From Chitinophagaceae bacterium (GTDB lineage: Bacteria; Bacteroidota; Bacteroidia; Chitinophagales; Chitinophagaceae), in NCBI GenBank assembly GCA_016786885.1, contig JAEUVO010000059.1, positions 1 to 41,407 of the forward strand: 41,407 nt of DNA, read 5' to 3'. The position numbers and the translations under genes were made by a program. The first letter of the stretch is position 1, and every line of letters begins with the position of its first letter. Below, in pieces: positions 7,904 to 16,338 of the stretch. The notes beneath the pieces were generated by a model. That model saw only the letters and a program-made list of their open reading frames with translations. It did no database searches and had not been told where the DNA came from.

Positions 7904-8188
7904 TTACACATACAATGCATCTGCAAATTCGGGTTTCTTCTTAAAAACGGCATTGGCAAAGGGGCAGAGCGGAATGATCTTTATTCCATGTGTTCTTGCA
8001 TATTCTACCGCAGTACTTACTAACTGGTTGCCTGTGTTCTGGCCCCTGAGTTCATCGCTGACTTCGGTATGTTCAATAATCATCTTTTCAGCCGATACCA
8101 TGGTGTAGACCATTTCGGCCAGGATATTACCTTCCTGCTGTACAAAGAACATCCCCTTACCGCCCACCTGTTTATGTTGGACCAGCAT
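7904..8188 (-). CDS. Small GNAT N-acetyltransferase (YjdJ / Acetyltransf_CG type)
   Basis: 94 residues, the usual length of this minimal GCN5-related group. The acetyl-CoA loop corresponds to ELRGQNTGNQLV (residues 46-57). The group-specific C-terminal motif IIPLCPFANAVFKKKPEFADAL is present, with Cys75 and a conserved Pro-Glu. The substrate is unknown for the family. It is divergent from the trp leader region, so the 71 bases from 8189 to 8259 must hold control signals for both directions. Confidence 0.85.
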   Translation of the reverse strand: MLVQHKQVGGKGMFFVQQEGNILAEMVYTMVSAEKMIIEHTEVSDELRGQNTGNQLVSTAVEYARTHGIKIIPLCPFANAVFKKKPEFADALYV

Positions 8189-8221
8189 TGTGTATGTATT
8201 ATGTCATAAATCTAAAAAGAA

Positions 8222-8252
8222 TTTGCCAATGTCAATTTTGATTTTATATTTG
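8222..8252 (+). promoter_or_regulatory. Putative Bacteroidota-type promoter of the trp operon
   Basis: TTTG at 8222-8225 (a -33 element) and TATATTTG at 8245-8252 (a TAnnTTTG -7 element) are separated by 19 bases, the spacing known for Bacteroidetes sigma-ABfr promoters. Transcription would start near 8257-8260, almost on the leader peptide ATG. That would make the leader transcript nearly leaderless. Confidence 0.5.
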
Positions 8253-8259
8253 TCTGGTA

Positions 8260-8313
8260 ATGAGAAAGCATAACAATACATGGTGGTGGCATACAACTCT
8301 TAAGGGGCTGTAA
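8260..8313 (+). CDS. trpL: trp operon leader peptide with three tandem Trp codons
   Basis: ATG to TAA encodes MRKHNNTWWWHTTLKGL, 17 residues with TGG TGG TGG at 8281-8289. Three consecutive Trp codons in so short a peptide, immediately upstream of an intrinsic terminator and trpE, is the classical arrangement of ribosome-mediated attenuation. The codons just before the stop (GGGCTG, 8305-8310) lie within the arm that can pair with the terminator's 5' strand. A ribosome reaching the stop would therefore mask that arm, while one stalled at the Trp codons would leave it free. There is no clear Shine-Dalgarno sequence, as is usual in this phylum. Confidence 0.85.
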   Translation: MRKHNNTWWWHTTLKGL

Positions 8314-8370
8314 TGTCATAACTGTATTTGTACAATTATATTCAGGCCCCGGTTTACTCCGGGGTTTTTT
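8304..8370 (+). promoter_or_regulatory. trp attenuator: antiterminator and terminator stems
   Basis: Terminator: CCCCGG (8347-8352), loop TTTACT, CCGGGG (8359-8364), then six T (8365-8370). Competing stem: GGGGCTG (8304-8310) can pair with CAGGCCCC (8343-8350) with one bulged G, which removes the 5' arm of the terminator. The terminator ends 11 bases before the trpE start codon. Low charged tRNA-Trp should favour the competing stem and read-through. Confidence 0.85.
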
Positions 8371-8381
8371 GTTAGGGCACT

Positions 8382-9797
8382 ATGAAGAAAATTGAAATTA
8401 TAACTACATGTAAAAAAATGCTGGCTGATGTGTACACACCGGTTGGTATTTACCTGCGGCTGCGTGACCGTTTCAGGGATACGATATTATTGGAAAGTAC
8501 GGATCATCATTCATCAGCGGACAGCTGGTCGTTTATCTGTGTCAATGCAATTGGCGGAATGGAAATCAGTTCAACAGATTTTGCTGAATTTAAATTACCG
8601 GGACGAAACCCGGAGAATATCTCGCTGAAAAATCCCGGAGAAGTACCGCAACTGTTGTGGGATTTTATGCAGCGCTTTGAGATTGCCAGTGGTGAAACAA
8701 AAGAAGAAAAATTTGCGCAAGGATTATTTGGTTACACGGCTTATGATGCCATTCAGTTTTTTGACACCGTTCAGCTTACCGGCCGTCAATCGTTGCCTGT
8801 TATACCACTGATGAGGTATCGTTTATACCAGTATATTATTGCTGTTAATCACTTCAGGGATGAATTGTTCATCTGTGAGAATAAAATAAAGGATATTGAA
8901 AGTGATATAGCGGCGGTGGAATCACTGATAAAAAGCAAAGATGTTCCCGTCTATCCTTTTGCGGCAAAAGGGCAGGAGAGTTCTGATATGACGGATGAGG
9001 ATTATAAGGAAATGGTGAAAAAGGGAATTGCCAGTTGTCACCGGGGTGATGTGTTCCAGATCGTATTGAGCAGAAGATTTCAGCAACAGTTTACAGGCGA
9101 TGAATTCAATGTGTACAGGGCTTTGCGGAGTATCAATCCTTCTCCCTATTTGTTTTTCTTTGATTATGGTGATTATAAGTTGATGGGTTCTTCGCCGGAG
9201 GCCCAACTTGTGATACAAAATGAAAAAGCAGTGGTACACCCGATCGCAGGAACATTTAAACGGACAGGAGATGATGAAGCAGATAAAGCAGCAGCAGAAA
9301 GATTATTAAAAGATGCCAAGGAAAATGCAGAACATGTGATGCTGGTGGACCTGGCAAGAAATGACCTCAGCCGCTTATGCGATGAGGTGCAGGTAGCACA
9401 TTACCGGCAGGTACAATATTTTTCTCATGTTATTCACCTGGTGAGTGAAGTAACCGGTAAAGTAAGAAAAGGAAGCAATCCCTTCGAACTATTGGCAAAA
9501 ACATTTCCGGCCGGAACATTAAGCGGGGCGCCAAAGTTCAAAGCAATGGAACTGATCGATGCATATGAGCCGACCGCAAGAAGTTATTATGGCGGCGCTA
9601 TCGGCTTTATGGGATTTGACGGCAGTTGCAATCATGCTATTATGATACGGACTTTTTTGAGTCAGCATAATACGTTGACGTACCAGGCGGGTGCCGGTGT
9701 GGTGGCAGCCAGCAACCCGGAGAGTGAGTTACAGGAGGTAAACAATAAATTAGGGGCATTGAAAAAGGCGATTGAGATAGCGGCAGGAATTAGTTAA
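8382..9797 (+). CDS. trpE: Anthranilate synthase component I
   Basis: 471 residues, the usual length. It forms anthranilate from chorismate, using ammonia supplied by TrpG, in the first committed step of tryptophan synthesis. The N-terminal domain carries LLES at residues 36-39, the motif of the tryptophan feedback site, so the enzyme is probably inhibited by tryptophan as well as controlled by the attenuator. The C-terminal chorismate-binding domain has GDVFQIVLSRRF, FFFDYGDYKLMGSSPE, PIAGTFKRTGDDEAD, VDLARNDLSRLC and FPAGTLSGAPKFKAMELI. It is the first structural gene of the operon. A 64-base spacer carrying a hairpin separates it from trpG. Confidence 0.97.
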   Translation: MKKIEIITTCKKMLADVYTPVGIYLRLRDRFRDTILLESTDHHSSADSWSFICVNAIGGMEISSTDFAEFKLPGRNPENISLKNPGEVPQLLWDFMQRFEIASGETKEEKFAQGLFGYTAYDAIQFFDTVQLTGRQSLPVIPLMRYRLYQYIIAVNHFRDELFICENKIKDIESDIAAVESLIKSKDVPVYPFAAKGQESSDMTDEDYKEMVKKGIASCHRGDVFQIVLSRRFQQQFTGDEFNVYRALRSINPSPYLFFFDYGDYKLMGSSPEAQLVIQNEKAVVHPIAGTFKRTGDDEADKAAAERLLKDAKENAEHVMLVDLARNDLSRLCDEVQVAHYRQVQYFSHVIHLVSEVTGKVRKGSNPFELLAKTFPAGTLSGAPKFKAMELIDAYEPTARSYYGGAIGFMGFDGSCNHAIMIRTFLSQHNTLTYQAGAGVVAASNPESELQEVNNKLGALKKAIEIAAGIS

Positions 9798-9803
9798 CGG
9801 GTT

Positions 9804-9838
9804 GACAAGTTGATACGTATGATACTCATCAACTTGTC
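9804..9838. repeat. Hairpin in the trpE-trpG spacer
   Basis: GACAAGTTGAT (9804-9814) and ATCAACTTGTC (9828-9838) are perfect 11-bp inverted arms with a 13-base loop. No T-run follows, so a terminator is unlikely. It may be an mRNA processing or stability element, or a member of a genome-wide palindromic family. Confidence 0.7.
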
Positions 9839-9861
9839 GGCATTTCAACTTATCAATTTAT

Positions 9862-10443
9862 ATGAACATACTGGTTTTTGATAATTACGATTCCTTCACT
9901 TATAACCTTGTCCACCTGGTGGAGAAGATAACACATGCTAAAGTGGAAGTGTACCGCAATGACCAGATTGCTTTGGAAAAGGTGAAAGAGTATGATAAGA
10001 TCATTTTATCTCCCGGGCCGGGTATTCCGGAAGAAGCAGGTTTGTTATTGCCATTGATAAAAGAATATGCGACTACTAAATCTATCCTGGGGGTTTGTCT
10101 CGGGCACCAGGCGATTGGGGAAGCATTCGGAGGGAAACTGGTGAATTTGGAAACAGTGTATCATGGAGTAGCTACGAAAATTGAAGTAGGAGGTAAGAAG
10201 CCTGATGCCAGAAGTCGTTTATTTGAAGAGTTACCAGATATAATTGAAGTAGGACGATATCACAGTTGGATAGTGAGTGATGAAGGATTTCCAGGTGAGT
10301 TGGAAATAACAGCAAGGGATGAGAATAATTATATCATGGCATTGCAGCATAAAACCTATGATGTGCAGGGAGTGCAGTTTCATCCCGAAAGTGTGCTGAC
10401 ACCGGATGGGGAAAGGATATTAAGAAACTGGTTGAAGAATTAA
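9862..10443 (+). CDS. trpG: Anthranilate synthase component II, glutamine amidotransferase
   Basis: 193 residues, a stand-alone class I glutamine amidotransferase that feeds ammonia to TrpE. The catalytic triad is visible: Cys79 in GVCLGHQAI, His174 and Glu176 in VQFHPESV. The N-terminus DNYDSFTYNLV and the oxyanion stretch SPGPGIPEEAG are typical. Stand-alone TrpG proteins may also serve as PabA in folate synthesis. The trpD coding region begins 31 bases downstream. Confidence 0.96.
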   Translation: MNILVFDNYDSFTYNLVHLVEKITHAKVEVYRNDQIALEKVKEYDKIILSPGPGIPEEAGLLLPLIKEYATTKSILGVCLGHQAIGEAFGGKLVNLETVYHGVATKIEVGGKKPDARSRLFEELPDIIEVGRYHSWIVSDEGFPGELEITARDENNYIMALQHKTYDVQGVQFHPESVLTPDGERILRNWLKN

Positions 10444-10474
10444 TTTGACAATTAGGAAATTTGAAAATGGGACA

Positions 10475-11467
10475 ATGAAGAAGATACTTCAATATTTATT
10501 TGAACATAAAACGCTGACAAGAGAAGTCGCAAAAGATGTGCTGGTAAACATCGGTAAAGGAGTTTACAACGAACATGAAGTAACTGCTTTCATGACCGTC
10601 TATTTGATGCGCAGCATTACCATTGAAGAGCTGCAGGGTTTCAGGGATGCATTACTGGAATTATCGGTAAAGGTTGATCTGGGTGGTTACGAAACAATGG
10701 ATATTGTTGGCACCGGTGGTGATGGAAAGAATACATTCAATATCTCTACACTGGCCTGCTTCATAGTAGCAGGCACAGGACAAAAAGTAGCCAAGCATGG
10801 AAATTATGGTGCATCTTCTGTCAGTGGAGCCAGTAATGTGATGGAGCAACTGGGTTATAAATTCAAAAATGATAATGAAAAACTGAAAAAAGAGATTGAT
10901 GAGGCTGGTATTTGTTTTTTACATGCGCCATTGTTTCACCCGGCATTAAAGACAGTAGGGCCGATACGAAAAAACCTGGCCATGCGGACCTTTTTTAATA
11001 TGCTAGGTCCGATGGCCAATCCTGCCAATCCTTCTTACCAGTTAGTAGGGGTGTATAACCTGGAAATGGCGAGGATATACAATTACCTGTTGCAATTGGA
11101 AGGCAAACCATTTACCATCATTCATAGTTTGGACGGTTATGATGAGATATCCCTGACCAATGACACTAAAGTGATAACGAATGAAGGCGAACGTATCATG
11201 ACACCAGAGCAGCTAGGAAAAAGAATGGTGTCGGCACAGGATATCAGCGGCGGCAATAGTGTAGAAGATGCGGCAAAGATTTTTACTACTATATTAAAAG
11301 GAGAAGGCACCTGGGCACAGAATGCAGTAGTACTGGCCAATGCGGCAATGGCCTTACATTGCACAGGAAGATACAGATCGTATGACGAAGCATATAATGA
11401 AGCGGTGAAGAGCCTGGAGAGTGGAAATGCGAATAGAGCATTAGCAAAGCTGATCTCAATTCAATAG
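10475..11467 (+). CDS. trpD: Anthranilate phosphoribosyltransferase
   Basis: 330 residues from the ATG at 10475. A TTG at 10445 would add ten residues that do not fit the family, whose N-terminus usually reads like MKKILQYLFEHKTLTREVA. It transfers the phosphoribosyl group of PRPP to anthranilate. The glycine-rich PRPP loop GTGGDGKNTFNIST (about residues 79-92) and the KHGNYGASSVSGASNVME segment are intact. The C-terminal half has LGPMANPANPSYQLVGVYN. The following 147-base spacer is rich in short repeats. Confidence 0.95.
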   Translation: MKKILQYLFEHKTLTREVAKDVLVNIGKGVYNEHEVTAFMTVYLMRSITIEELQGFRDALLELSVKVDLGGYETMDIVGTGGDGKNTFNISTLACFIVAGTGQKVAKHGNYGASSVSGASNVMEQLGYKFKNDNEKLKKEIDEAGICFLHAPLFHPALKTVGPIRKNLAMRTFFNMLGPMANPANPSYQLVGVYNLEMARIYNYLLQLEGKPFTIIHSLDGYDEISLTNDTKVITNEGERIMTPEQLGKRMVSAQDISGGNSVEDAAKIFTTILKGEGTWAQNAVVLANAAMALHCTGRYRSYDEAYNEAVKSLESGNANRALAKLISIQ

Positions 11468-11530
11468 CCGGGGGCTATGGACTGCCAAGGGTTTTATGAA
11501 TTGTCAAAGTTGTATGAGTTGTCGAGTTTG

Positions 11531-11576
11531 TGAGTTGCCCAGGGTTTTATGAGTTGCCCAGGGTTTTAACCCTGGG
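11531..11576. repeat. Tandem repeat and palindrome in the trpD-trpC spacer
   Basis: TGAGTTGCCCAGGGTTTTA occurs twice in tandem (from 11531 and from 11550). The second copy runs into the near-perfect palindrome CCCAGGGTTTTAACCCTGGG (11557-11576, 9-bp arms). The preceding bases (from about 11500) contain further GAGTTGTC-like variants. No T-run follows, so read-through into trpC is expected. Confidence 0.75.
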
Positions 11577-11614
11577 AAAAGAAATGATGAAAGAAAAAAT
11601 AACAGGCTTCAGCC

Positions 11615-12409
11615 ATGAGTAATATTCTGGACACAATAGTAGCAGCTAAGAAAAAAGAAATTGAGCCATTCAAAATGAAGAGCCCGATAGAACGATTTGA
11701 AAGGGATGGCTTTTTCTGGCAGATAAGCAACCGGTCGCTGGTCAGTAGCTTGTTGCAGCCCGGCAGTACAGGTATCATAGCCGAGTTCAAAAGAAAAAGT
11801 CCGAGTAAGGGGTGGTTCAAGAATAAAGAACTGGAAGTGGAACCAGTAGTAACGGCATATAATAAGCATGCAGCAGGTATTTCAGTGTTAACCGATCATG
11901 AGTTTTTTGGTGGCGACCTGGATGACCTGATCCAAACCAAAGTAGTGACAGATATTCCCGTGCTGCGCAAAGATTTTATCATTGATAAATGGCAGATAGC
12001 GGAAGCGAAGGCCTTTGGGGCGGATGTTATTTTATTGATTGCAGCCTGTCTTACTCCTGCCGAAGTAAAAGAATTTGCTGCGTATGCAAACAGCATCGGG
12101 CTTGAGTCGATATTGGAAGTACATAATGAAGAAGAATTAGGTCATTGTTGCGATGAAGTGAGTATGGTGGGAGTGAACAACCGCAACCTGAAGACATTTG
12201 AAGTGGATATCAATACTTCGTTGCAACTGTTTGATAAGATACCAGCCGGCAAGCCGGCGATCGCCGAAAGTGGTATCAGCAGCATTGATACTATTGTAAC
12301 TTTGAGAAATGCCGGCTTCAGGGGATTTTTGATCGGCGAAAATTTTATGAAAGAAGAACAACCGGGCAAGGCGTTTGAAGAATTTGTAGCGGGACTAAAG
12401 TCCCTTTAG
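11615..12409 (+). CDS. trpC: Indole-3-glycerol-phosphate synthase
   Basis: 264 residues, a mono-functional (beta/alpha)8 barrel that closes CdRP to indole-3-glycerol phosphate. The signature IIAEFKRKSPSKG (about residues 54-66) contains the catalytic lysine region. Further family segments are SVLTDHEFFGGDLDDL, VLRKDFIIDKWQI, DVILLIAACL, GVNNRNLKTFEVDI and AESGISS. It is separate from trpF here, unlike the enterobacterial fusion. The spacer to trpF holds two palindromes. Confidence 0.96.
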   Translation: MSNILDTIVAAKKKEIEPFKMKSPIERFERDGFFWQISNRSLVSSLLQPGSTGIIAEFKRKSPSKGWFKNKELEVEPVVTAYNKHAAGISVLTDHEFFGGDLDDLIQTKVVTDIPVLRKDFIIDKWQIAEAKAFGADVILLIAACLTPAEVKEFAAYANSIGLESILEVHNEEELGHCCDEVSMVGVNNRNLKTFEVDINTSLQLFDKIPAGKPAIAESGISSIDTIVTLRNAGFRGFLIGENFMKEEQPGKAFEEFVAGLKSL

Positions 12410-12420
12410 TAAATGAAATA

Positions 12421-12481
12421 GTTGCCCCGGCCTTAAGGCCGGGGCAACGTAATAATCAAATTAATCCGGGGCTTTAGCCCC
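12421..12481. repeat. Two GC-rich palindromes in the trpC-trpF spacer
   Basis: Bases 12421-12448 form a perfect 28-bp palindrome with 14-bp arms (left arm GTTGCCCCGGCCTT). A second smaller hairpin, GGGGC TTTA GCCCC, lies at 12468-12481. Neither has a T-run. The first shares the frame AGTTGCCC...TTAA with the palindrome at 11557-11576, and the stem bases differ in a compensated way. Confidence 0.85.
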
Positions 12482-12496
12482 ACAACCAATTCAAGT

Positions 12497-13123
12497 ATGA
12501 ATATAAAAGTTTGTGGTATCACCGAAATGAAACAACTGCAGCAGCTTGACGGGCTGGATATTGATTTTGCCGGACTGATCTTTTATCCCGAATCATCCCG
12601 TTATGTTGGTGGTAAACTGGATAAGAAGGAAGTGAAGAAGGCTGATTTTGATTTAAAGAAAGTGGGGGTCTTTGTTAATCCTGAGATGATTGATGTACTG
12701 GATGCCATTGATGATTACGGACTGGAAGTGGTGCAGCTGCATGGTGATGAAAGTCCTGAGATGTGCGAAGACCTGAGCAGTGAAGTGGAGGTGATAAAAG
12801 TATTCCGGATCACCGGCAAAGAGAATATCGATAAGTTGGTAGCGCCTTATGATGCAGTTTGTGATTATTATTTATTTGATACTGGCGGATTGAAAGAAAG
12901 TTTTGGTGGTACCGGCCAGCAGTTTGACTGGAGTATCTTAAATAAAGCCAAAATAGAAAAGCCATTCTTTTTAAGCGGCGGCATTGGTGTGGAAGATATA
13001 GCTAAAATAAAGGCCTTTAAACATCTTGATTTTTTTGGTGTGGATGTAAACAGCAAATTTGAAACATCACCCGGTGTGAAAGATATGAGCAAAGTGCTGC
13101 AGTTGAAAATGGGATTGAAATAA
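12497..13123 (+). CDS. trpF: Phosphoribosylanthranilate isomerase
   Basis: 208 residues, converting PRA to CdRP. The N-terminus MNIKVCGIT carries the catalytic Cys (residue 6). The family segments [48 protein letters not shown] and [18 protein letters not shown] are present, including the phosphate-binding loops. It ends 5 bases before trpB, consistent with co-translation. Confidence 0.95.
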   Translation: MNIKVCGITEMKQLQQLDGLDIDFAGLIFYPESSRYVGGKLDKKEVKKADFDLKKVGVFVNPEMIDVLDAIDDYGLEVVQLHGDESPEMCEDLSSEVEVIKVFRITGKENIDKLVAPYDAVCDYYLFDTGGLKESFGGTGQQFDWSILNKAKIEKPFFLSGGIGVEDIAKIKAFKHLDFFGVDVNSKFETSPGVKDMSKVLQLKMGLK

Positions 13124-13128
13124 ATAAC

Positions 13129-14325
13129 ATGTTGGAGAAAGAAACATACAAACAACCAAATTCACAGGGCTACTATGGATCATTCGGCGGAGCCTACATT
13201 CCCGAAATGCTGCACCGCAATGTGGAAGAACTGCGGACAAAATACCTGGAGATCATCTACGAAGAAGATTTTCAAAAGGAGTTTCAGCAATTATTGCGGG
13301 ATTATGTGGGCCGGCCAACACCTTTGTATTTTGCTGAACGGCTAAGTAACCGGTACAAAGCAAATATCTATCTGAAGCGGGAAGACCTCTGCCATACCGG
13401 GGCACATAAGATCAATAATACGATTGGGCAGATTTTACTAGCACAGCGACTTGGGAAAAAAAGAATCATAGCAGAGACAGGCGCCGGTCAGCATGGAGTT
13501 GCTACAGCTACGGTATGTGCATTGAAGGGCATTGAGTGCATTGTGTACATGGGAGAAAAAGATATTGAACGGCAGGCGCCGAATGTGGCCAGGATGAAAA
13601 TGCTGGGAGCCACGGTGATACCGGCTACCAGCGGCAGCAAGACATTAAAAGATGCAACGAATGAAGCGATACGGGATTGGATCAATCATACGGATGATAC
13701 TCATTATATTATTGGTTCCGTAGTTGGCCCTCATCCTTATCCCGATATGGTGGCAAGGTTCCAGAGTGTGATCAGTGAAGAGATGCGGAAACAATTACTG
13801 GAAAAAACGGGTAATGAATTACCCAATTATATAATTGCCTGTGTGGGCGGTGGCAGTAATGCCGCCGGTGCTTTCTATCATTTTTTGGATGAACCTTCAG
13901 TACAGTTGATTGCTGTGGAAGCAGCCGGTGAAGGGATCAACAGCGGAAAGAGTGCGGCTACAACACAACTTGGTACTCCGGGTATTTTGCATGGCAGTAA
14001 AAGTTTGCTGATGCAAACAGAAGATGGCCAGGTAGTAGAACCGCATAGTATCTCAGCGGGTTTGGATTATCCCGGTATCGGCCCCCTGCATGCACATTTG
14101 TTTGAAAGCGGCCGGGCTACGTTCATGAGTGCTACTGATAAAAAAGCATTGAATGCAGCATTTGAACTGGCGAAAATGGAAGGCATTATCCCTGCACTGG
14201 AGTCGGCACATGCTTTACATGCATTGAAGATGATCAACTTTAATAAGAATGCGGTCGTGGTGGTTTGTTTGAGCGGAAGGGGGGATAAAGACCTTTCAAC
14301 CTATATGAAAGAGATGGAAAAATAA
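13129..14325 (+). CDS. trpB: Tryptophan synthase beta subunit
   Basis: 398 residues, a TrpB1-type PLP enzyme that condenses indole with serine. The PLP lysine is Lys94 in [13 protein letters not shown]. It is followed by [18 protein letters not shown] and the phosphate-binding [15 protein letters not shown]. The C-terminal [32 protein letters not shown] is typical. It pairs with TrpA, which is encoded six bases downstream, to form the alpha2-beta2 complex with the indole tunnel. Confidence 0.97.
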   Translation: MLEKETYKQPNSQGYYGSFGGAYIPEMLHRNVEELRTKYLEIIYEEDFQKEFQQLLRDYVGRPTPLYFAERLSNRYKANIYLKREDLCHTGAHKINNTIGQILLAQRLGKKRIIAETGAGQHGVATATVCALKGIECIVYMGEKDIERQAPNVARMKMLGATVIPATSGSKTLKDATNEAIRDWINHTDDTHYIIGSVVGPHPYPDMVARFQSVISEEMRKQLLEKTGNELPNYIIACVGGGSNAAGAFYHFLDEPSVQLIAVEAAGEGINSGKSAATTQLGTPGILHGSKSLLMQTEDGQVVEPHSISAGLDYPGIGPLHAHLFESGRATFMSATDKKALNAAFELAKMEGIIPALESAHALHALKMINFNKNAVVVVCLSGRGDKDLSTYMKEMEK

Positions 14326-14331
14326 TGTTGA

Positions 14332-15102
14332 ATGAAAAGGATACAGGAATTATTTGAAAGGAAGACTAACGGCGTTATGAACGTTTACTGCACCGCAGGA
14401 TATCCCCGTTTGCATTCAACTATTGAAGTAATGAAAGCACTGCAGGAGCATGGTGCCGATATTATCGAACTCGGTATGCCTTTCAGTGATCCGCTGGCAG
14501 ATGGTCCGGTCATTCAGCAAAGTAGTTCTGTTGCATTAGCGAATGGAATGACAATTAAAATATTGTTTGAGCAATTAAAAGATTTTCGCAAAGTGATTTC
14601 CGTTCCGGTGATTTTGATGGGTTATATGAATTCAGTGCTGCAATACGGCTTTGAAAAATTTTGTGCCGATGCAACAGCAGTTGGTATCGACGGGTTGATC
14701 TTACCCGACCTGCCGGAGTATGAATTTGAAACAGAATATGGTTCTATTATTAAGAAATACGGTCTTGATTTTATATTTCTTGTTACTCCGGAAACTTCAG
14801 ACGAGAGAATTAAAAAACTGGACAGCCTTAGTTCTGGTTTCCTGTATGCTGTTTCGTCATCTTCCACTACAGGTAGCGAAAAAAGATCTGACAGCATCGA
14901 AACATATTTAAATCGGCTGAAAAGCCTGCAGCTTGCAAACCCGGTACTGGTAGGTTTTGGCATAAAAGATAAAGCTTCTTTTGATGCCGTTTGTCAGCTG
15001 GCTGACGGGGCCATTATCGGCAGCGCCTATATTAAAGCATTGGAAAACAGCACTGATGTTAATGCATCCACAAAATCCTTCCTTTCGTCCATATTGGGCT
15101 GA
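14332..15102 (+). CDS. trpA: Tryptophan synthase alpha subunit
   Basis: 256 residues, cleaving indole-3-glycerol phosphate to indole. The catalytic Glu46 and Asp57 lie in ELGMPFSDPLADGPVIQQSS, with the same 11-residue spacing as Glu49 and Asp60 of the Salmonella enzyme. Further segments are YCTAGYP, PVILMGYMNSVLQYG, GLILPDLP, FIFLVTPETSDERI and VGFGIKDK. It is the last gene of the operon. No obvious terminator follows in the 84-base gap to the next gene. Confidence 0.96.
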   Translation: MKRIQELFERKTNGVMNVYCTAGYPRLHSTIEVMKALQEHGADIIELGMPFSDPLADGPVIQQSSSVALANGMTIKILFEQLKDFRKVISVPVILMGYMNSVLQYGFEKFCADATAVGIDGLILPDLPEYEFETEYGSIIKKYGLDFIFLVTPETSDERIKKLDSLSSGFLYAVSSSSTTGSEKRSDSIETYLNRLKSLQLANPVLVGFGIKDKASFDAVCQLADGAIIGSAYIKALENSTDVNASTKSFLSSILG

Positions 15103-15107
15103 GAAGG

Positions 15108-15139
15108 TTTTCTCCATCCGCTATCATTCTTTAAATTTG
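15108..15139 (+). promoter_or_regulatory. Putative promoter of the TlpA-like gene
   Basis: TAAATTTG at 15132-15139 fits the TAnnTTTG -7 element, with a weaker TTTTC at 15108-15112 about 19 bases upstream as the -33 element. The coding start is at 15187. This would allow expression separately from the trp operon. Confidence 0.45.
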
Positions 15140-15186
15140 TAAACTATTTTCATACCTGTATCGTTTATGAAAACTAATTACCAATT

Positions 15187-16284
15187 ATGAAAAAAATTCT
15201 TTTTCTTTTATTTACAGCACCCTTTTTTGTGGCAGTACAAGCCCAACCGGCAGGTTTTAGTATCGATGGCAAGCTGGATGGATATCCTGATGGAACAGAA
15301 ATCCGGCTGATAAAAAACGGGGAGAATACCGAACTCACTTCTGCCAAACTGGAAAAAACAAAATTTGTACTGAAAGGTGCTGTACCGGAAGCGGTTCTTT
15401 GTTTTTTGTTCATCGGGGATGAGCCAAAACCGGTGGAGGTATATGTAGAGAATAAAATGATCTCTTTCAAAGGGGATAAAAGTAAACCGGGTGAGTACAA
15501 AATCGAAGGGTCTGCTTCCCATAAGGATTTTGCCGATTTTGTAAAGGACTTCGTACCGATGGCTCAACAGTTAAGTTCTTTGGGTAATACTATCAATTAT
15601 ACTATGCCAGGCCCTGGAAGGGATAGCTTAATGGTCACCTATCGTGGATTACAGGAAAATATTCAGAAAGCCATTGATAAAACAGTAAAGGATAAACCCA
15701 AATCATTAGTAACGGCCTTTATCTTAAGTGCTACGTATGGTTTTAATGAAGATCCTGTTATGCTGGAGCAACGATTTAATAAACTGGATGCGACCGTCCG
15801 TGCATCGCAGTCAGGAAAAGACCTGGCGGCGCAGATCGCTGAGAATAAAATAGGGGCCATCGGTACGATGGCAATGGATTTTACACAACCGGATACAACA
15901 GGAACACCTGTTTCTCTTTCTTCTTTCCGTGGTAAATATGTGTTGGTGGATTTCTGGGCCAGCTGGTGCGGCCCCTGCCGCCAGGAGAACCCGAATGTAG
16001 TAGAGAATTATAATAAGTTCAATGCTAAAAACTTTACTGTACTCGGAGTATCGTTAGACAGACCCGGGCAAAAGAAAAAATGGCTCGATGCCATTAAAGA
16101 GGATAAACTCGCCTGGACACATGTAAGTGATCTTAAGTTCTGGGATAATGAGGTGGCCAAGATGTATAAAATACAAGGCATCCCCCAGAATATCCTGGTA
16201 GACCCGAATGGTAAGATAATTGCCAAAAACCTGAGAGGCCCTGCACTTGAAGCAAAACTGTGTGAAATATTAGGTTGTAACTAA
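15187..16284 (+). CDS. TlpA-like thiol-disulfide oxidoreductase with DUF4369 domain
   Basis: 365 residues with a signal peptide (MKKILFLLFTAPFFVAVQAQ). Residues ~22-115 resemble the DUF4369 domain that precedes many Bacteroidota periplasmic thioredoxins (IDGKLDGYPDGTEIRLIKNG). After a helical linker, residues ~228-365 form a thioredoxin fold with W-C261-G-P-C264 in LVDFWASWCGPCRQENP and the cis-Pro loop GIPQNILVDPNGKI. It probably reduces disulfides in the periplasm, for example in cytochrome maturation; the partner is unknown. It shares a bidirectional terminator with the convergent DUF2911 gene. Confidence 0.9.
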   Translation: MKKILFLLFTAPFFVAVQAQPAGFSIDGKLDGYPDGTEIRLIKNGENTELTSAKLEKTKFVLKGAVPEAVLCFLFIGDEPKPVEVYVENKMISFKGDKSKPGEYKIEGSASHKDFADFVKDFVPMAQQLSSLGNTINYTMPGPGRDSLMVTYRGLQENIQKAIDKTVKDKPKSLVTAFILSATYGFNEDPVMLEQRFNKLDATVRASQSGKDLAAQIAENKIGAIGTMAMDFTQPDTTGTPVSLSSFRGKYVLVDFWASWCGPCRQENPNVVENYNKFNAKNFTVLGVSLDRPGQKKKWLDAIKEDKLAWTHVSDLKFWDNEVAKMYKIQGIPQNILVDPNGKIIAKNLRGPALEAKLCEILGCN

Positions 16285-16304
16285 ATATTGATTTTCTTTA
16301 AATG

Positions 16305-16334
16305 AAACCGGGATCAAAAGATCCCGGTTTTTTT
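16305..16334. terminator. Bidirectional intrinsic terminator
   Basis: CCGGGATC (16308-16315), loop AAAA, GATCCCGG (16320-16327), flanked by AAA on the left and seven T (16328-16334) on the right. It lies between two convergent genes and can serve both. Confidence 0.9.
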
Positions 16335-16338
16335 ATAG

